Below are positions 34,465 to 47,372 of a DNA stretch of 64,000 nt, one piece after another. Both the position numbers and the translations under genes were made by a program. Source of the stretch: Clonostachys chloroleuca. Lineage: Eukaryota > Ascomycota > Sordariomycetes > Hypocreales > Bionectriaceae. The stretch spans positions 1,736,001 through 1,800,000 of the forward strand of contig JBANAY010000003.1 of assembly GCA_037952775.1 (NCBI GenBank). The letters are read 5' to 3'. Below the pieces are notes generated by a model. The model made no database searches. It had not been told where the DNA came from and saw only the letters and a program-made list of their open reading frames with translations. The first letter of the stretch is position 1. The number at the start of each line of letters is the position of its first letter.

Positions 34465-36013
34465 GGCTCTTTGTGTGTGCCCAATTGAGGGGCAATTTGC
34501 GAAGCGGCGAAGAATTGGCGGCGGGGGGATGGATTATCAGCGGATGTGAGGCTCGCAGCGATAATCAGGTGGGAAATTTTTTTTCGCCAGACTTCCTTAT
34601 CGCTTATCAGCACCCGTTAGGAGTGGGACAGCTACCCGCCAGCCATTGACCAATGCTCCGCTCTATTTCAACATATCTACAGTAATAAGAGCCGTTAAGT
34701 AAAATAGTATAAGTAAAATACTGGTAAAGAGGACATTTAGTAAATGCAAATCTATGTTTGTGTCTCCAGAACTAAGTTGGGGATGGATTGGTTCGCTCAG
34801 CTCTCATCTGGCGCGCGCAGAACCCCCCTGATGGTCAAGTGGCTGAAATAAAACATGGCATATAGTCTCAAAAAATTCGACACAATATCAAAACGATTAG
34901 CCCAGTTATCACTATAATATCAAGTTAAATAATATAGAACAACTTATTATTTTACTGTTATTGTTTGAAATATTATACATAAGAGAACGAGGTCTCTAGC
35001 TTGCACGAAAAGAGCTCTGGTGAGCCATGTTTTTTCTCAGCCGCTCGATACCGTAGGAAGGTACTGCATTATGTCTGTTCAAACCTTAATCCTCTATAAC
35101 CGCCGAAGGGATTATAATGTAGAGAAGCCTCTCCATCTGGTGGCTACGTACAGACATTGATTATTATTAGGTTAGGGCGTAATTTTTAGCTCCCTTATGG
35201 AGAGTTGGTTGAAACTGAACTAACTGCATGCTGCCCATGGGAGCCAGCTGCATGTCTGGACCCCGCCTCCTGCCAACCGTGTTGAACCTTGGGGCATCTC
35301 ATCCCAGAGGATGAGGCAGCTGTGATCAACCTGGAATGAAAATGGCACTCTGCATTCCCGGTTCCATCGCAGGAACGGCCGCCACCAGAGCAAAGCTGCC
35401 AACTGCGCTATCCCACCAGGTAGACATGGGAAAAAACGCACCTTCATGACGAAATCGCATCTTGCTCGTATGACCAATACGCGTGCCCGCCCACCCACAC
35501 ACCTTACAGGCTCAAACAGCTGGGCCCGTGTTTGGGGTCGGACCCCTGGTTGCGCGACCACGTTTGAGACCAGGATGCATCCCACAAGCGATCCACGTCC
35601 TCGCAGCCTTTCGACCCTAGCCGGGATCCTGCCGATGCAACATCTGTTTCGCCTGTGCAGACCACATCGTGGTTGGTTTTAAAATACTGGCCAGCGAGAC
35701 CTGTTGCGCCTTACCATGAATCCCCATGCATCCCTGTCCGAGACTCTCCCCCTCGGAACTCGCTGCTCTGCCGCCGTGTTGGATGGGGAAAGGCCATCCG
35801 ATCCGAGGCCTTCAACTTTTGGACCTCTCTGACATGTATAAGCCTGGCCCTCCCACCCCTCCCTGATCGCGCCCGGCCAACTGCTCCAATGCCTTTGCTC
35901 TGTTAAATCGTCGAACCTCCTTCTTTGCGGCACGGCAGGCCCGTTTGCGCCTTTTCTTTCTTTCTTCCCCTACCAAGCAACGACTGCCGCGAGCCGGCCG
36001 AATTCGCGCTGTC
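34465..36013. other. Intergenic between divergent RPA43 and rhodopsin-domain genes
   Basis: About 1.5 kb. The stretch at 34660-35200 is AT-rich, the rest is GC-balanced. No coding gene is supported. TATAAG at 35837-35842 lies 172 nt before the rhodopsin-domain gene's start and could be its TATA box. Confidence 0.5.
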
Positions 36014-37639
36014 ATGGCGCAGAAGTACTATGGCGAGCCCGGGCACCTCATTGGCGTTGGAATTGGGATGATTGTACTTGATGTATTTTTTGTGGCACTG
36101 CGATTCTGGACCAGGCGGAGGCAATCGCAGAAATGGTTGGCCGACGACTGGCTGTTGGTGCCGGCCACTGTATGTATATTCGCCCATCATGGCCAAATCC
36201 CCACGCCCAGCACATGGGAGGATTCTTATGGCGAGATTGAATTAAGCTTACATTGCGGGATTGCAGGTTCTTCTAGTAGGAATGGCATCGTTAGTGATTT
36301 GGAGTGTTACCCATCGATATATCGCCTACCCTCTGGCTATCCCGGACAACATCACCATGAAGGATTTCGGCTTGATTTCAACCGAGAAGATGGTTTTTGC
36401 ATCCAAGGTAAGCCTATAAACTGTGATATTGGAAACACAGCTGACTTTGAACCCAGCTGGATTATTACTTCTTGATCTTTATGTGCCCCTGTCTTGGCCT
36501 CATCAAGACGAGTTTCTTGTTCCTTTATAAGCGAATTTTCACTTCAGAGTTCGGCAGCGCCTGGAACCATACTTTCAATGCGGCTATTGCCTTCACCCTT
36601 CTCTGGACCGTCGCGTTCTTTGGAGCCCACGTCTTTGAATGTGGTACTCACTTCTACGCAATCTGGGGCGACGCAGAGTCGTATTTGGAATACTGCACTA
36701 GGATTCCTCACCTGGTTTTCGCCTTCTGCCTCACGGACCTCCTCACAAATCTCATCATCGCGCTCATCCCCATTCCATTGGTAGGTTGATCTCCATTTAC
36801 AACAGCGGCGTTGCTATTTTGGACTTGCAAGGATGTCGCTAACCCTCACCCAGATCTGGGGATCAGAATTGAAATTGGGGAAGAAAATCGCCACCGCCGG
36901 GGTCTTTGCCCTGGGGATCGTGTAAGTGGATTGCGGCATCATGCAGTATTAAATGATACCTAGAGACTAACATCAACACAGGAGCGTTGCTGCCTCAATC
37001 GTCCGACTCCGCATGTCCGTCGGGGCCGCCGGCTTCTCCCTCAGTGGCAGCAAGTCCCAGGATCTCCCCACCATGTCCAACGGGACCAGCCAGGCAGGCG
37101 ATGATGTCTTCCTGACAATCGCCCTGCACCTGTATTGGGCCATCGCCGAGTGCGGCGTCGGCATCGTGGCCGCCTCCCTCCCGGCCCTGGCATTCTTCAT
37201 GCACCCCCTCTCACTGCTCTTCACGGGCCAGTATATGTACGCCCACCACAGCGCCTTCGTCTCCAACGCGGATTCCGCCGGCGGCAGAACCCCCATGGCC
37301 GGAACCCCTCGGTGCACCACCGCCAGGTCCGGCGAGAAGCGCTTCGGCGACGGCCTCGAGGGACACTGGCGGAGCGGGTCCTCGGGCAGCGACGACACCG
37401 CCGTCAACCTGGACAAGGATATCGAATCCGGAATGTGCGAGAAGTGGATCGGCGTCCAGCTGGATAAGTTCATGGAGGCCAACGAGGGTGCCCACCGCAT
37501 CGACCGCCCGTTCACACCCACTGAGCGGCGGCCGAGCACTGCCCGCACCCATGTAGGCAGCGAGGAGTATCCGGACCAGCCCCCGGAGGCTCACATAGCG
37601 AGGAGAGAGAGCAAGTTTCAGGAGATCTGGTGGAAATAA
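36014..37639 (+). CDS. Rhodopsin-domain integral membrane protein (Pth11/Sat4-like)
   Basis: Five exons: 36014-36169, 36267-36407, 36457-36780, 36854-36921 and 36982-37639, all with GT-AG introns of 49-97 nt that keep the frame. The product is 448 aa. It has the layout of the fungal rhodopsin domain: seven predicted hydrophobic spans, starting with HLIGVGIGMIVLDVFFVALRF. Other landmarks are LADDWLL after span 1, the LDYYFLIFMCPCLGLIKTSF span, and SVAASIVRLRMSV. The C-terminal half is a hydrophilic tail of about 130 residues. Members of this family include Pth11-type receptors of plant-associated fungi, but most are uncharacterised, and no extracellular CFEM domain is present here. A role in sensing is therefore only a guess. 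Confidence 0.88.
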
Positions 37640-40600
37640 GGCTACGGGAAGCACATCCGCTGGGACTGGGGCTATGTATCATTTTCAATTCCGATTCTTT
37701 GCAAACTTTTTGGACTATCTTCTTGAGACGTGGCCTTTTTCTTCTTCGCCTATTGTATTTGTATTGATACGAATACCAGAACAGGACCCCCTTTGGGCCT
37801 TTGACCTTTCCCAAATTCATGGTTGGATTCAGCTTATGATAATGGTGCAATGATGCCTTAGCATATCACACATGCTCCATACCACAACTATTTTCCATGG
37901 ACAGCTATTGTCGTAGACAACTATGAATCTATTGAACTGAGTAGAAAGAACGGGGACTCAGAACCATACCGGAACTGCAAAGTCACCATGGCCAGGTCCT
38001 GGGGGACCACCGATGACCCCGAATTCCGAGCACCTTCGAGATTGAATCATGAGAAGCAGCAGTTTTCATCACGCAGCAAGATTTCATACCGAGTTTGCAC
38101 ACCAACATTTGGGTCAGATCCAGACCCGATTTAGCCTGGCAAATTCCGTGAACCCAACACCACCACTCTCGAAGGAGTACATTGGATCGACAGATTCCAT
38201 GTACCTACCCATCAAATATAGCCAAGGGCTCCTAGTCCAAGCTGGATCATCCAGCGCGTAAAACAACCCAAGAATTTAGAGTTCACACTGACCCATCACG
38301 AGTGGATTAAACCATGGAGAGATGTCACCATCTTCCTCTTCAAGTCCAACATCCTGACCCAGGTCGTTGGATGACGACGCGTGGGAGTTGGGAAAAGACC
38401 TTCTGATCGGGGCTAGAAATCCGAATTGATGGCGAGCTTGCCACCCCCCACCCCCCGACCAAATAGAGTTCCACGATAGGCCCTGGCTTGCAATTTTTGA
38501 GGACGATTCCACGATCTACTTTAGTCTTGACAGCGAAGAGTAGGATGGTTTCAAGCGCTCCCCGGATTTCTAGAACCTGCGCCGAGATGGAGCGGAGAGA
38601 AGAACCGGCGAATGGTCTGGTGAGCCGCCGCGAGTAAAGAGTTCAATCCCATCTTTTAGCGCTTCTACTTGGCTCTATGAGAGACCCTTACGAGAGGCTA
38701 CGGAAGAGGGAACGTCCAATAGGCTCGTTGGGATCATCAGATATGGAAAGGAGAGAGGGAAGAAGGCAGCAGCTTTTGGCTATTCCTAGAATGAGAAAGT
38801 GGATTAGGCGATGTACACTGCCTCTCTGCAGACTCTGCAGTAGACCGAGTACTCACACTCGCAGCATTTTTTCTTCTCTTGATCAGTAAGCCGTAAGTTG
38901 TGGTGATGCCTGGTGGTTAGGACCCATAGCGTTGGTACAGAACAGCCTTCACCAAATGAGGACATAGACCCATTTGGGCAGCAGCTTTGGGGAAAGTCAG
39001 GGCGGGAGAAGGGCCTAACAAGAGTCAGGCACCGGGAACGGGAAGAGTAATGCCTCACCCATTGCATTAGAGCAATGATTTCAAATATGGTGTGGCAGCT
39101 GTTAGCGCAGGGACGACACGAGGCGATGTAGCGGTCGTTGGTGTCGGACTTGTGGCGTTCAACTTTTAAAAGCCTTCCTTCCCTTAAGCCTATTCGGTCG
39201 AAATTCCGACCTTTAGCCTAAGTGTATGATGTCAATTGCACTTGCAATTTTTGGGACCATTTCTAGAAAGACTTGACAAAAGCGTGTCTGCCTCCGGGCG
39301 GGTGTGTGGATGGCAGGATGTCCACGTACCCCTTGAAGAGGTACATGTGATAAGACAACAGGCAGCCGGAACATGACGGCGGCCTTGTGCCTGCCACTTG
39401 GATGCCTCTCGGTTCGCCATTCGGAGGTGTCGGGATTTCACTGGAGAGTTGCCCGTGGCCGAGTTTACTTGAGTTGGGTGGGGATATGGAGGGAGGATGA
39501 GTAAGAGGAGGAGGCACACAGCTCGATATGAGACAAGCCACCTGCACCCGCGATCCTACACTCTCTACCTTGTGCCTGGGCACCGGCAAACTCAAAAGCT
39601 GTACCTGCATCGGACCTGCAGGTGGATAGGTGATCAGAGCTGGAGCAAGCCAGGGACCTCGACCAACGTCCCCGTTCCTCTCTTGAGTTTTGGACGTCAA
39701 AGGGATCGTCTTCGTAGGACACCCACCTTCTTTCGGGCAGGTAATACCGTGCTCAATAGGAAGCATAATGTTTAGTAATTAGAGCAAAATAAGTTCATCT
39801 GATCTTTCGGGCCACTGAAGGATCAGTGCTCGCGGACCCGTCATCAGATATTAGTCATGGTGGTGACGGGCATTGAAGAGGAATATTACCTGCCGATCAA
39901 GTCGGGAATAGCCGAATTCAAACTCAGGCGGCAGTCGCTGAGCCAAATTGCAGAAAATATGCAATCACTTTATCTGTCCTGCGCGTTGTATTGCCCAATG
40001 CGATCGCAGCCAAGAAGAATGTTGACTTGGTAGCACATACCAGCCAGCCGCACAAGGCACATCTCGTCTATACTTGTTGAATTAATCCCCCTTGCTTAGT
40101 ACTCTATGAGGTGCTAATAGTAGACATTCAAGGAGGTGGCTTGTCGCAGACTGAGCAAGAGGCGTCGACCATACGCACTGGATTGGCCCATCAGAACAAC
40201 GGCTGGAGAGCAAGGTTTTACCTAGCCTGCAGCCACAGCGGTTGGGCGACAAGACCAGACAGTGCTACGTGGATTGTTATTAATGGAATTGCTTTGTCCC
40301 ATCGTTCGTCGCAATAGTTCAGCCCAATGCTAGTAGGCACGTGGAGAGGGAGAGGAAGAAGGGCCAGAAAAAGGCACAGCAAAACTGGTCCAGCACACGG
40401 CTCAGTGTGTGAGTTTCAGGTGCGGTGATCCCTTGTCTTCCCCTGCCAAGATAGATCCCATGCGGCCCTGCCGCCCTCTGGCTCCAACGCGGGGTCCCTA
40501 CCCTTGCACAATCGTGTAAGTCGAGTGATTGAGCACTTGGGTATTAGTCGCTGGTGTCCTAGAGAGGCAGTCGTAAGAAACCAGAAACCATCTCGCCAGC

Positions 40601-43138
40601 CCTGACCCTGCCCGAGGCTGGGATTTCTGGGGGTGCCGAGGCCAGGGGGACGGACGATGACGGGCATTTGCGATGGCTACATGCTTGGTCCCGAGCAAGA
40701 TCCTGATCCTGGGGGTTCGTGGTGTTACCACCTCCAAGTCAGGCCAGGCACACTCTCGCTCTGGCAAGTGCCATTTCTACATTTGCTTTTTTCCTCTCGT
40801 CTCTCTTATGATCTCTCTTGGGCCTTCCATTTCCTTCTCCCTCTTGATTGAGAACGGGATAGTGCGCACACAAGCGCCAGTGTGGGTTGACTGACGTGGA
40901 GGCTGGCAATAGGCACAGCCAGAGGCCAAGCCGAAGCGACCGAGGCGGCTTTGTGCATCCGCAGTGAGCAAGTTCCACACCAGGTCGCGGTTAGGACTGC
41001 GCTCGGGTCCCTACTGGCCAGAGCAGTGTCTGCCTACCTGATTAGCGGCTGCCCGCGACAATTGTTCCCAACAGAACGGATGGAATGGATGCATGAGGAA
41101 AGGGGAGCAGTCTCCCAGCCGGTCCTGGCTAGCGCGCACTAGACCAAGCCCATCAGCCCTGGGTTCCAGGGGGAATCACCTAATTGACAGCGCCTGTGCT
41201 GGGATGTTGGTGCCGGGACAAAGCCTGAAGCGCCCTATTGGCCCAGTCCCTGGCGCGCTAACAGTGCCCCGTCCAGAGGGTTGTTGGCTGTAAAATCGAG
41301 GAGGAAGCTGACTGGTCGTCGATTAAGTGAGTGTCTGGAGCAGGCATCTTGGACTGGGGAGGGCGGACCGCTGGAACGTCCAAACTGCCCTTTTCGACTT
41401 GTTAATATCAACACCATCACCACAAGCCTGGGTGTCAGGCCACAGAGTGCGCGCGGCACGTCCGAGAAAAAAGAAAGCTCGACTGACAAAACATACGCGA
41501 GCCTGTCACTGCCAGCCGAGCTTCTTCGGAGCGAGAGGCCGCACAGCGCTTCGTCTACCGTCCGAAGCCATGGCGTGCGGAAACTGGGCTACATCTGCCG
41601 ACTCATGTCCCCCGGCCCTCCTGCCGAGAGCAGCGAATGTGCTTCGGGCGACCATCAGGACGAGTTTTGGGCAGGTCAGGTACATGAGACAGCTTCTAGC
41701 TCAGGCACCGACGTCCGTCCGGACCTGACATGGTCCAGTGTGCTTCCTAATCAGATTTTTCGCTTTTCTTTTTTCCTTCTTTTGCTTCTTCCTTCTTATC
41801 TGGTGCAGCGGTTCCGTTGTGGCGCGCTGGCGCGAAACTTTACAACCCACCATCTTCTGGACGGTAGCCAAATGTGTACGATTCAGGTCGGAGAATCTCA
41901 GGTCGGAAGGAATCAAGACGGAGGAGGGTGACCGACGGCTGGCTGAGGGAGGGAGCGGGTTCCTGAATTGACAAGAGTTACCTGCCCACCACTTCAACCG
42001 GTCGCCATGTGGCCTTGTCGTCATGTAACCCCTCCTTGCCTGCCGGATGCCAGAGGCGAAGTAAAAATAAAATTCTTTATGCAGCCCTGAGTAGGAGGTG
42101 GGGTCTGACCGTCATTGACATTCCAACTGACAAACCGACGTCTTGAGTACCCAGACTGGTGGATGTATAGAGAGGTGGAACGGGGGCCCCTCTGCTCGTC
42201 CACTGCTTCCGTGGGCGGATAGATGGATGGACAGGCTCGCCAGGGCGAACGGCGTGTGAGGTTAGGTTCGTTCCCGCACGTTTTAGAAGAGATCCCGCCG
42301 GATCGTCGTCTCATCCCCAGCAAGCTTGTTTTTCTGGCGTCTCGCCCAACGGCTCCATGGTCCCAACCAACCTAGACGCCTCCTCGCTGCTCATTTTCTA
42401 GCTTTCCATTAGAGGTGTTTGAATCATGAGAAAGTACATAATTGTGCAATTGGCTTGTAAAAAAAAAACCTGACTATGAAAAAAAAAAGCCTACCTCCTG
42501 AAGTGTTGGCTCTGGTGTAAGTGGCGTTGGGATCCATCAAGGAAAACCACCAATGAGGCTTGCCCGAGAGACTAATATCCAGGAACAGGCAGGTCGCGGC
42601 CAGGCCTAAGCCTAGCTGGGGTTGGATGCGTGATTTCCCTCAGGGGTCTTCCTCCTTCTACATTGGCCGCTCAGATAAAGTACATCCGGAATAGTAGTCA
42701 GAAGCCTTGGCTGATTGACTCCAGCACATCCACCACGACACATGGCCTCCTCCACCACCCTGACTAGCATCCATCCCACAGGGATCTGAGGCAGCCTGGC
42801 TGCAGGTCAAAGACCAAGACTGGCGGCCCCACCATCTGCTCACGAAAATGGTCCGAATGTGATCCCGGTACCAGAGGAGCTAGGACGCGGTTCCAGCTCT
42901 TGAGCTTCCTCGATGGAGGGCGACTCCCCGATTGCGCCTAGCCGCTACCCGCGACACATGCAAGGTGTACATAGCACAGCACATGTGTGTAGGGAGAGGG
43001 ATATACATAGGATAGTAGCGTCGAATGTATCTTCTGACTGGAGCCCAGCCGAACAAGGGTGTGCCGGGGGACCTACCTTCTCGATGGGAGGAAGAAAAGT
43101 CTGATAGATCAGAGCGAGTGGCACATCTCGTCGCCATG
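37640..43138. other. 5.5-kb region without supported genes
   Basis: Neither strand shows recognisable domains or a coherent set of exons. The longest frames (39263-39766 minus, 41281-41931 plus) are low-complexity and look fortuitous. The region is GC-balanced and not obviously repeat-derived. It may hold non-coding transcripts or long regulatory sequence for the secreted-protein gene at 43395. Confidence 0.5.
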
Positions 43139-43145
43139 TATAAAG
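43139..43145 (+). promoter_or_regulatory. TATA box of the secreted-protein gene
   Basis: TATAAAG is located 256 nt upstream of the start codon at 43395. CT-rich leader sequence follows, as in many strongly expressed fungal genes. Confidence 0.5.
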
Positions 43146-43394
43146 ATGCCTCCCCGTCCTGACCATGGCTTTCTCTTTTCCCTTCTCAGCAACCAACTCT
43201 ACTTTCTTCACCACTCTCTTGTCTATCCTTCACTCGGCTGAGCCGTTACGTATTCAGTGATTCACTCATTTGCAATCACTCTACCACAGTCCTTCACAAC
43301 CAACTCAATACCTTTACTCTCGCAGCGCGCTGAGATACCACTTGACACTCTCTTTTGAAAAGAAAGTCCCAGACCCCAAACCCCATCATCCAAG

Positions 43395-44063
43395 ATGTTC
43401 GCTTCTCTCACTGCTGCCGTCGCCATTGCGGCCTCTTTCATCACCGCTGAGGGTGCCGCCATCAAGCGCGGAACCGGCATCTATGTCACCCCCCACGTCG
43501 AGTACTCGTCCTCCGTGGGCGTCCTCGGCTGCAAGATCAACACCAACCGCGTCGCCTACTGGCCCAGCAGCGTCGGCTGCGACAACATCTGCGTCCGCGT
43601 CACCCACACCGAGTCCGGCCGCACCCTCAACCTCCTCAAGATCGACCAGTCCGGAGGCGCCTACGACATCTCCTACGACGCCTGGAACTACCTCTCCTCG
43701 GGCAAGTCCGCCACCGAGAGCCCCCAGATGGGCGGCGGCGTCGCCATGACCTACGAGGACGTCCCCGCCAGCGAGTGCGCCGGCCTCATCAACACCCCCA
43801 GCCAGAAGCTGCCCCTCACTGCCGCCAACAGCATGAACTACGTCGCCTCGTGCATCTCCCAGCCCAGCAGCTGGGTCGCCCAGAACTACGAGATGTACAA
43901 CATCCTCGACCCCATCTGCCACTGGGGCGTTGACGAGGTCTGCTCCCTCGACCTCAACGTCAGCAACCAGCCCACCTGCCCTCACACCCTCGGCGTCACC
44001 ACGCCCCTGAACCTGCCCGTCACCAACATCGAGTACGGCACCGGCAAGCCCGTCGCTGCTTGA
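43395..44063 (+). CDS. Small cysteine-rich secreted protein, possible DPBB fold
   Basis: Single exon, 222 aa. Residues 1-20 form a signal peptide (MFASLTAAVAIAASFITAEG), followed by an AAIKR site that a Kex2-type protease could cut. The mature part has eight cysteines. The centre reads GCDNICVRV ... LLKIDQSGGAYDISYDAWNY, which recalls the double-psi beta-barrel pattern (disulfide, then D.S..A) of expansin- and RlpA-like proteins. Close relatives appear to be common secreted proteins of ascomycetes without a known activity. Codon use is extremely C-biased, which suggests high expression. I do not claim it is an effector or an enzyme. Confidence 0.8.
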   Translation: MFASLTAAVAIAASFITAEGAAIKRGTGIYVTPHVEYSSSVGVLGCKINTNRVAYWPSSVGCDNICVRVTHTESGRTLNLLKIDQSGGAYDISYDAWNYLSSGKSATESPQMGGGVAMTYEDVPASECAGLINTPSQKLPLTAANSMNYVASCISQPSSWVAQNYEMYNILDPICHWGVDEVCSLDLNVSNQPTCPHTLGVTTPLNLPVTNIEYGTGKPVAA

Positions 44064-44205
44064 GATGTGTAAATAGGAAATCCCCATGGATCGAGTCTTG
44101 CCTAGCGCAGGCTGAAAGGGAAACAGAGCTTTGTTCTTGTTTATAAATATACTTTGTGTTGTACATTCTGTGAATAGACCAAAATAGACCATCTTGATTT
44201 GAGAG

Positions 44206-44223
44206 AAAAAAAAAAAAAAAAAA
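44206..44223 (+). repeat. A18 homopolymer
   Basis: An uninterrupted run of 18 adenines lies 143 nt after the stop codon of the secreted-protein gene. It could be genomic slippage sequence in the 3' flank. The length is probably unreliable. Confidence 0.8.
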
Positions 44224-45219
44224 TCTTTGTTAAGATCTCTGCAGTGGCATCCATTTGGTGAACTTTAGTTATGCATGAGCCGTCTGCTGATCTCAGATTT
44301 CTGTGACAGTAAGCTAAAGTATCCAATCGCCATGTAACATCTTGTGTTGCATTGTTCCTTGCGCCCAAAGCTTGGTGTAAGCTGCCCAGTCCTTTAGGGG
44401 CCTTGCGACAGTTCCTTGGCCTTTCGTGGAAGTGGCTTTATCTCTTAGCTATTGGCGGACGCATCCTATGACGGGATTTTTGAAACCCAAGTCGCTCCCA
44501 ACTTGCTCAGAACTCATTTCTGAGGTGTGGTGAGTCCATTTTCTTTGGCTGTCTTGAGAGTCTGTGGCTTGGATGACATAGATAATCGTCACCAGAGCCC
44601 GTGGAAACCCGATAACAGTCGTCCTGGGTCTTAATGGCTGTGAGGATGAGGGCAGATGATGTAAAAGTTGCAGTCGGAATGTCCGTTTCCTTATTCCGAT
44701 TGACCCAGCCGGATGATCTCCCGCCAAATCTGAAAGGGGTTAGGAATCAATCATGGAATCAGAGAGAATCTGACAATTGGATGCCGGACTGCTCGGCTGG
44801 GCAGAGATGTGATGCCAGAATATCCCGGCCAATGTATTGTATGCCGGCGCATGCTTATAACACCTGCTGCAGAGAAGAAAGAGAGAAGAAACAGCCGCTC
44901 CAGTGCGAGATTGTGTCCGTTGTTCGGGGTTTGGCGGCATCACGTCACACCACATCATGCAGCAATTACCCAGTGATTATTAGCGCATTGGGTAGCACCC
45001 TGAAATCCAGAGCCATGGTTCCAGTATGACTAATCCCGGCGGTCCCTCAGCGCTCTCTTATAAATCACCTCGGCCAAACTCTCCAGCCCACCGGTTATAG
45101 GAGCCGACAGCCTCGCCGTCTTTCGGATTGATTTAATTCCTGGCTATCCCTCATTGGCTTTGCATGCACCGATTATTGCATTGGTTTTCCATCCCACAGG
45201 AAGACACCCGACTTTGAAG
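44224..45219. other. Intergenic; RIB1 upstream region
   Basis: No supported gene. The right-hand part should contain the RIB1 promoter. The reading frame is open upstream of 45220 but has no earlier ATG. Confidence 0.5.
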
Positions 45220-46424
45220 ATGCCCGCTGGAGACCAGTCGCGTGTGTCACATGCGGGGGCGCAGGACGACTCCCAGAAGCTTCCACCGTTCTACTCGCCG
45301 CGCACGACGGCAGCCGACAATGGTGACACAACCTCCCAACCCATCGAGGAGCTGAACATTGGGTCCTCGACTCCTTCCTCGCAGCCCATCGAATCGACCC
45401 TCGGCGAACTCCCCCCGCCGTCGCTCCTCTCCCCCGCCTTCACCCCTCCAGCGACGCCTGGCTCTAATACTCCGAGATCTGCCGCCGTCGCCGGACCCCG
45501 TGGCGTCCCAGTCGACAGCTCCATCCCCTCTGGGGGATGCGGCAACAAGAAGCCCAAGCTGCTTGAGACATTGCCCGAGGTGGAATGTCTCGTACGGGCA
45601 CGGATCCCCACCGTGGCAGGGACGGAGATGTTTCTCCACCTCTACACCAATAACGTCGACAACAAGGAGCACCTGGCCATCGTCTTCGGGAACAACATCC
45701 GGAGCAAGAGCCTCGATGCGCCGCGCGAGGGCGAGACGGAGATGGACCGCATGATCCGCGGCGCCTACACGGGGAGACTCTACCCGGGACGGACCAGCAG
45801 CAACGTCGAGCAGGCCCAGTCGGACGCCGGCGCAGAAGACTCGTCGGAGCCGCCGCTCGTGCGCATCCACTCGGAGTGCTACACGGGCGAGACGGCCTGG
45901 TCCGCGCGGTGCGACTGCGGCGAGCAGCTGGACGAGGCTGCCCGCCTGATGAGCCTCCCCGGCAACTCCACGGGCGGCGTCATCGTGTACCTGCGGCAGG
46001 AGGGGCGCGGCATCGGGCTGGGCGAGAAACTCAAGGCGTACAACCTGCAGGACCTGGGTTCGGACACGGTCGAGGCCAATCTGCTGCTGCGGCATCCGGC
46101 GGATGCGAGGAGCTATGGGCTGGCGACGGCGATGCTGCTGGACCTGGGGCAGCGGGATATCCGGCTGCTAACCAACAACCCTGACAAGATCCGGGCTGTC
46201 GAGGGCCCCAACAGGGAGATTGTCGTCAAGGAGCGTGTGGCTATGGTGCCGCTGTCCTGGAAGGGACGTGGCGGGTTTAGGAGCCAGGAAGTAGAGGGCT
46301 ATCTCAAGGCCAAGGTACGAACCGTTCCTTTCTCTGCCATCTCGTCCGGGATGGGTGCTAAATTCCTACTTTCTAGATCGAAAAGATGGGTCACATGCTA
46401 GACATGGGCGGGCTTCCTCAATAG
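45220..46424 (+). CDS. RIB1: GTP cyclohydrolase II
   Basis: Two exons, 45220-46314 and 46377-46424, with a 62-nt intron (GTACGA...CTAG). The second exon adds the conserved end [15 protein letters not shown]. The product is 380 aa. The first ~125 residues are a Ser/Pro/Thr-rich fungal extension. The catalytic domain has the zinc site HSECYTGE...[12 protein letters not shown], the GTP-binding loop [20 protein letters not shown], the DARSYGLA motif with its tyrosine, and LLTNNPDKI. The enzyme opens the imidazole ring of GTP to give the first riboflavin precursor, formate and pyrophosphate. It is the committed cytosolic step of riboflavin, FMN and FAD synthesis. I chose ATG 45220 because it is the first in-frame methionine. 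Confidence 0.96.
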
Positions 46425-47372
46425 TCTGTCCAATTGGGGTAGAGCAAGGCGATTTTTTGCATTTTGGTTTGGGTTTGACACATAGATGGAGTTGGGTTGG
46501 CTATTTGGAGAAGGCGTTCGGTGAATTGTATGCATGGAGATGGAGACTCGAGAAAAGCTGGGATGCCTCGGCTCATTGAAACTACCAACATATCTACTTG
46601 GTTTTTAAGCCGCTTGTGCATATTTGAGGACAGCAGAAAACTAGAATATCACATGATGAGATCAACCTATGAAGTTCAATTCACGTCGCAACTGCTTGAT
46701 TGACTGTGACTCTCCCTCGTGCTTTCCTCAATCCGTAATCCGTGCCTGCCTTCCGGAAATGGCTGCTGAGTCATCGCACATCGCGAATCGCAGCGATGCC
46801 GGAGGACAAGCGGAGGGGAAACGGCGACAACCCGAGCGACGGGGACTTGGTCGACGGCTCTCCTCACGTGTGCTCCTCCTCACGCCCTTGTGGATGAGTA
46901 TGGACAACCTCTGCCCATTGCCCATGTAGAGTACAGAGTGCAGAGTGGGATAGGGTGCGGTTGACAAGTCCCATCGCAGTATTAGTGGACCGCTCTGGCC
47001 ACTCTCCCCCTCCCCAGATTCATTGCCTCTCTGGGACTCGCCTGGGCCTTTATTCGTCTTTTCCTCTCCATTCTCCACCCAGTCCGGTCCGGTTTCATTC
47101 AGTCACTCGCTCGGTGGGGACACCGCATATATATTATTCACATTTTCCAGGGCTTCGCTCGACTGACCTGGTGCACCGACCGTCCCAGCGCGGCCTGAAT
47201 TGAGTGAGAATGTCAAGCTGCTTCCCTTGGCCGTCCCGGAACCTAGTCTACGATCCCTCCGTGTCGAGAAATCTCGGCTGATCCACCAGCGTCGACCAGT
47301 CTGGAGCGACCTGGGTCCAAGGTTTTTCTCCGAGCCGACCATCCTTGCCACCAGGAGACCAACGAGCAAGCC
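46425..47372. other. Intergenic; homeobox-gene upstream region
   Basis: About 950 nt with no supported gene. It includes the RIB1 3' flank and the long leader of the homeobox gene. The sequence ATATATATT near 47127-47135 might serve as a TATA element. Confidence 0.45.

Noticed and set aside
39263..39766. Open frame of 167 codons on minus
   Set aside because: Pro/Ser-rich without recognisable motif, splice context or neighbour support.
41281..41931. Open frame of 216 codons on plus
   Set aside because: No domain and no conserved-looking block; a second plus-strand frame is open over much of the same stretch.
43386..44192. 268-codon frame on minus opposite the secreted protein
   Set aside because: Antisense shadow created by the extreme C-bias of the real gene on plus; consists of Val/Gly/Asp/Ala repeats.
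45247..46095. 282-codon frame on minus opposite RIB1
   Set aside because: Antisense shadow of the GTP cyclohydrolase II gene.
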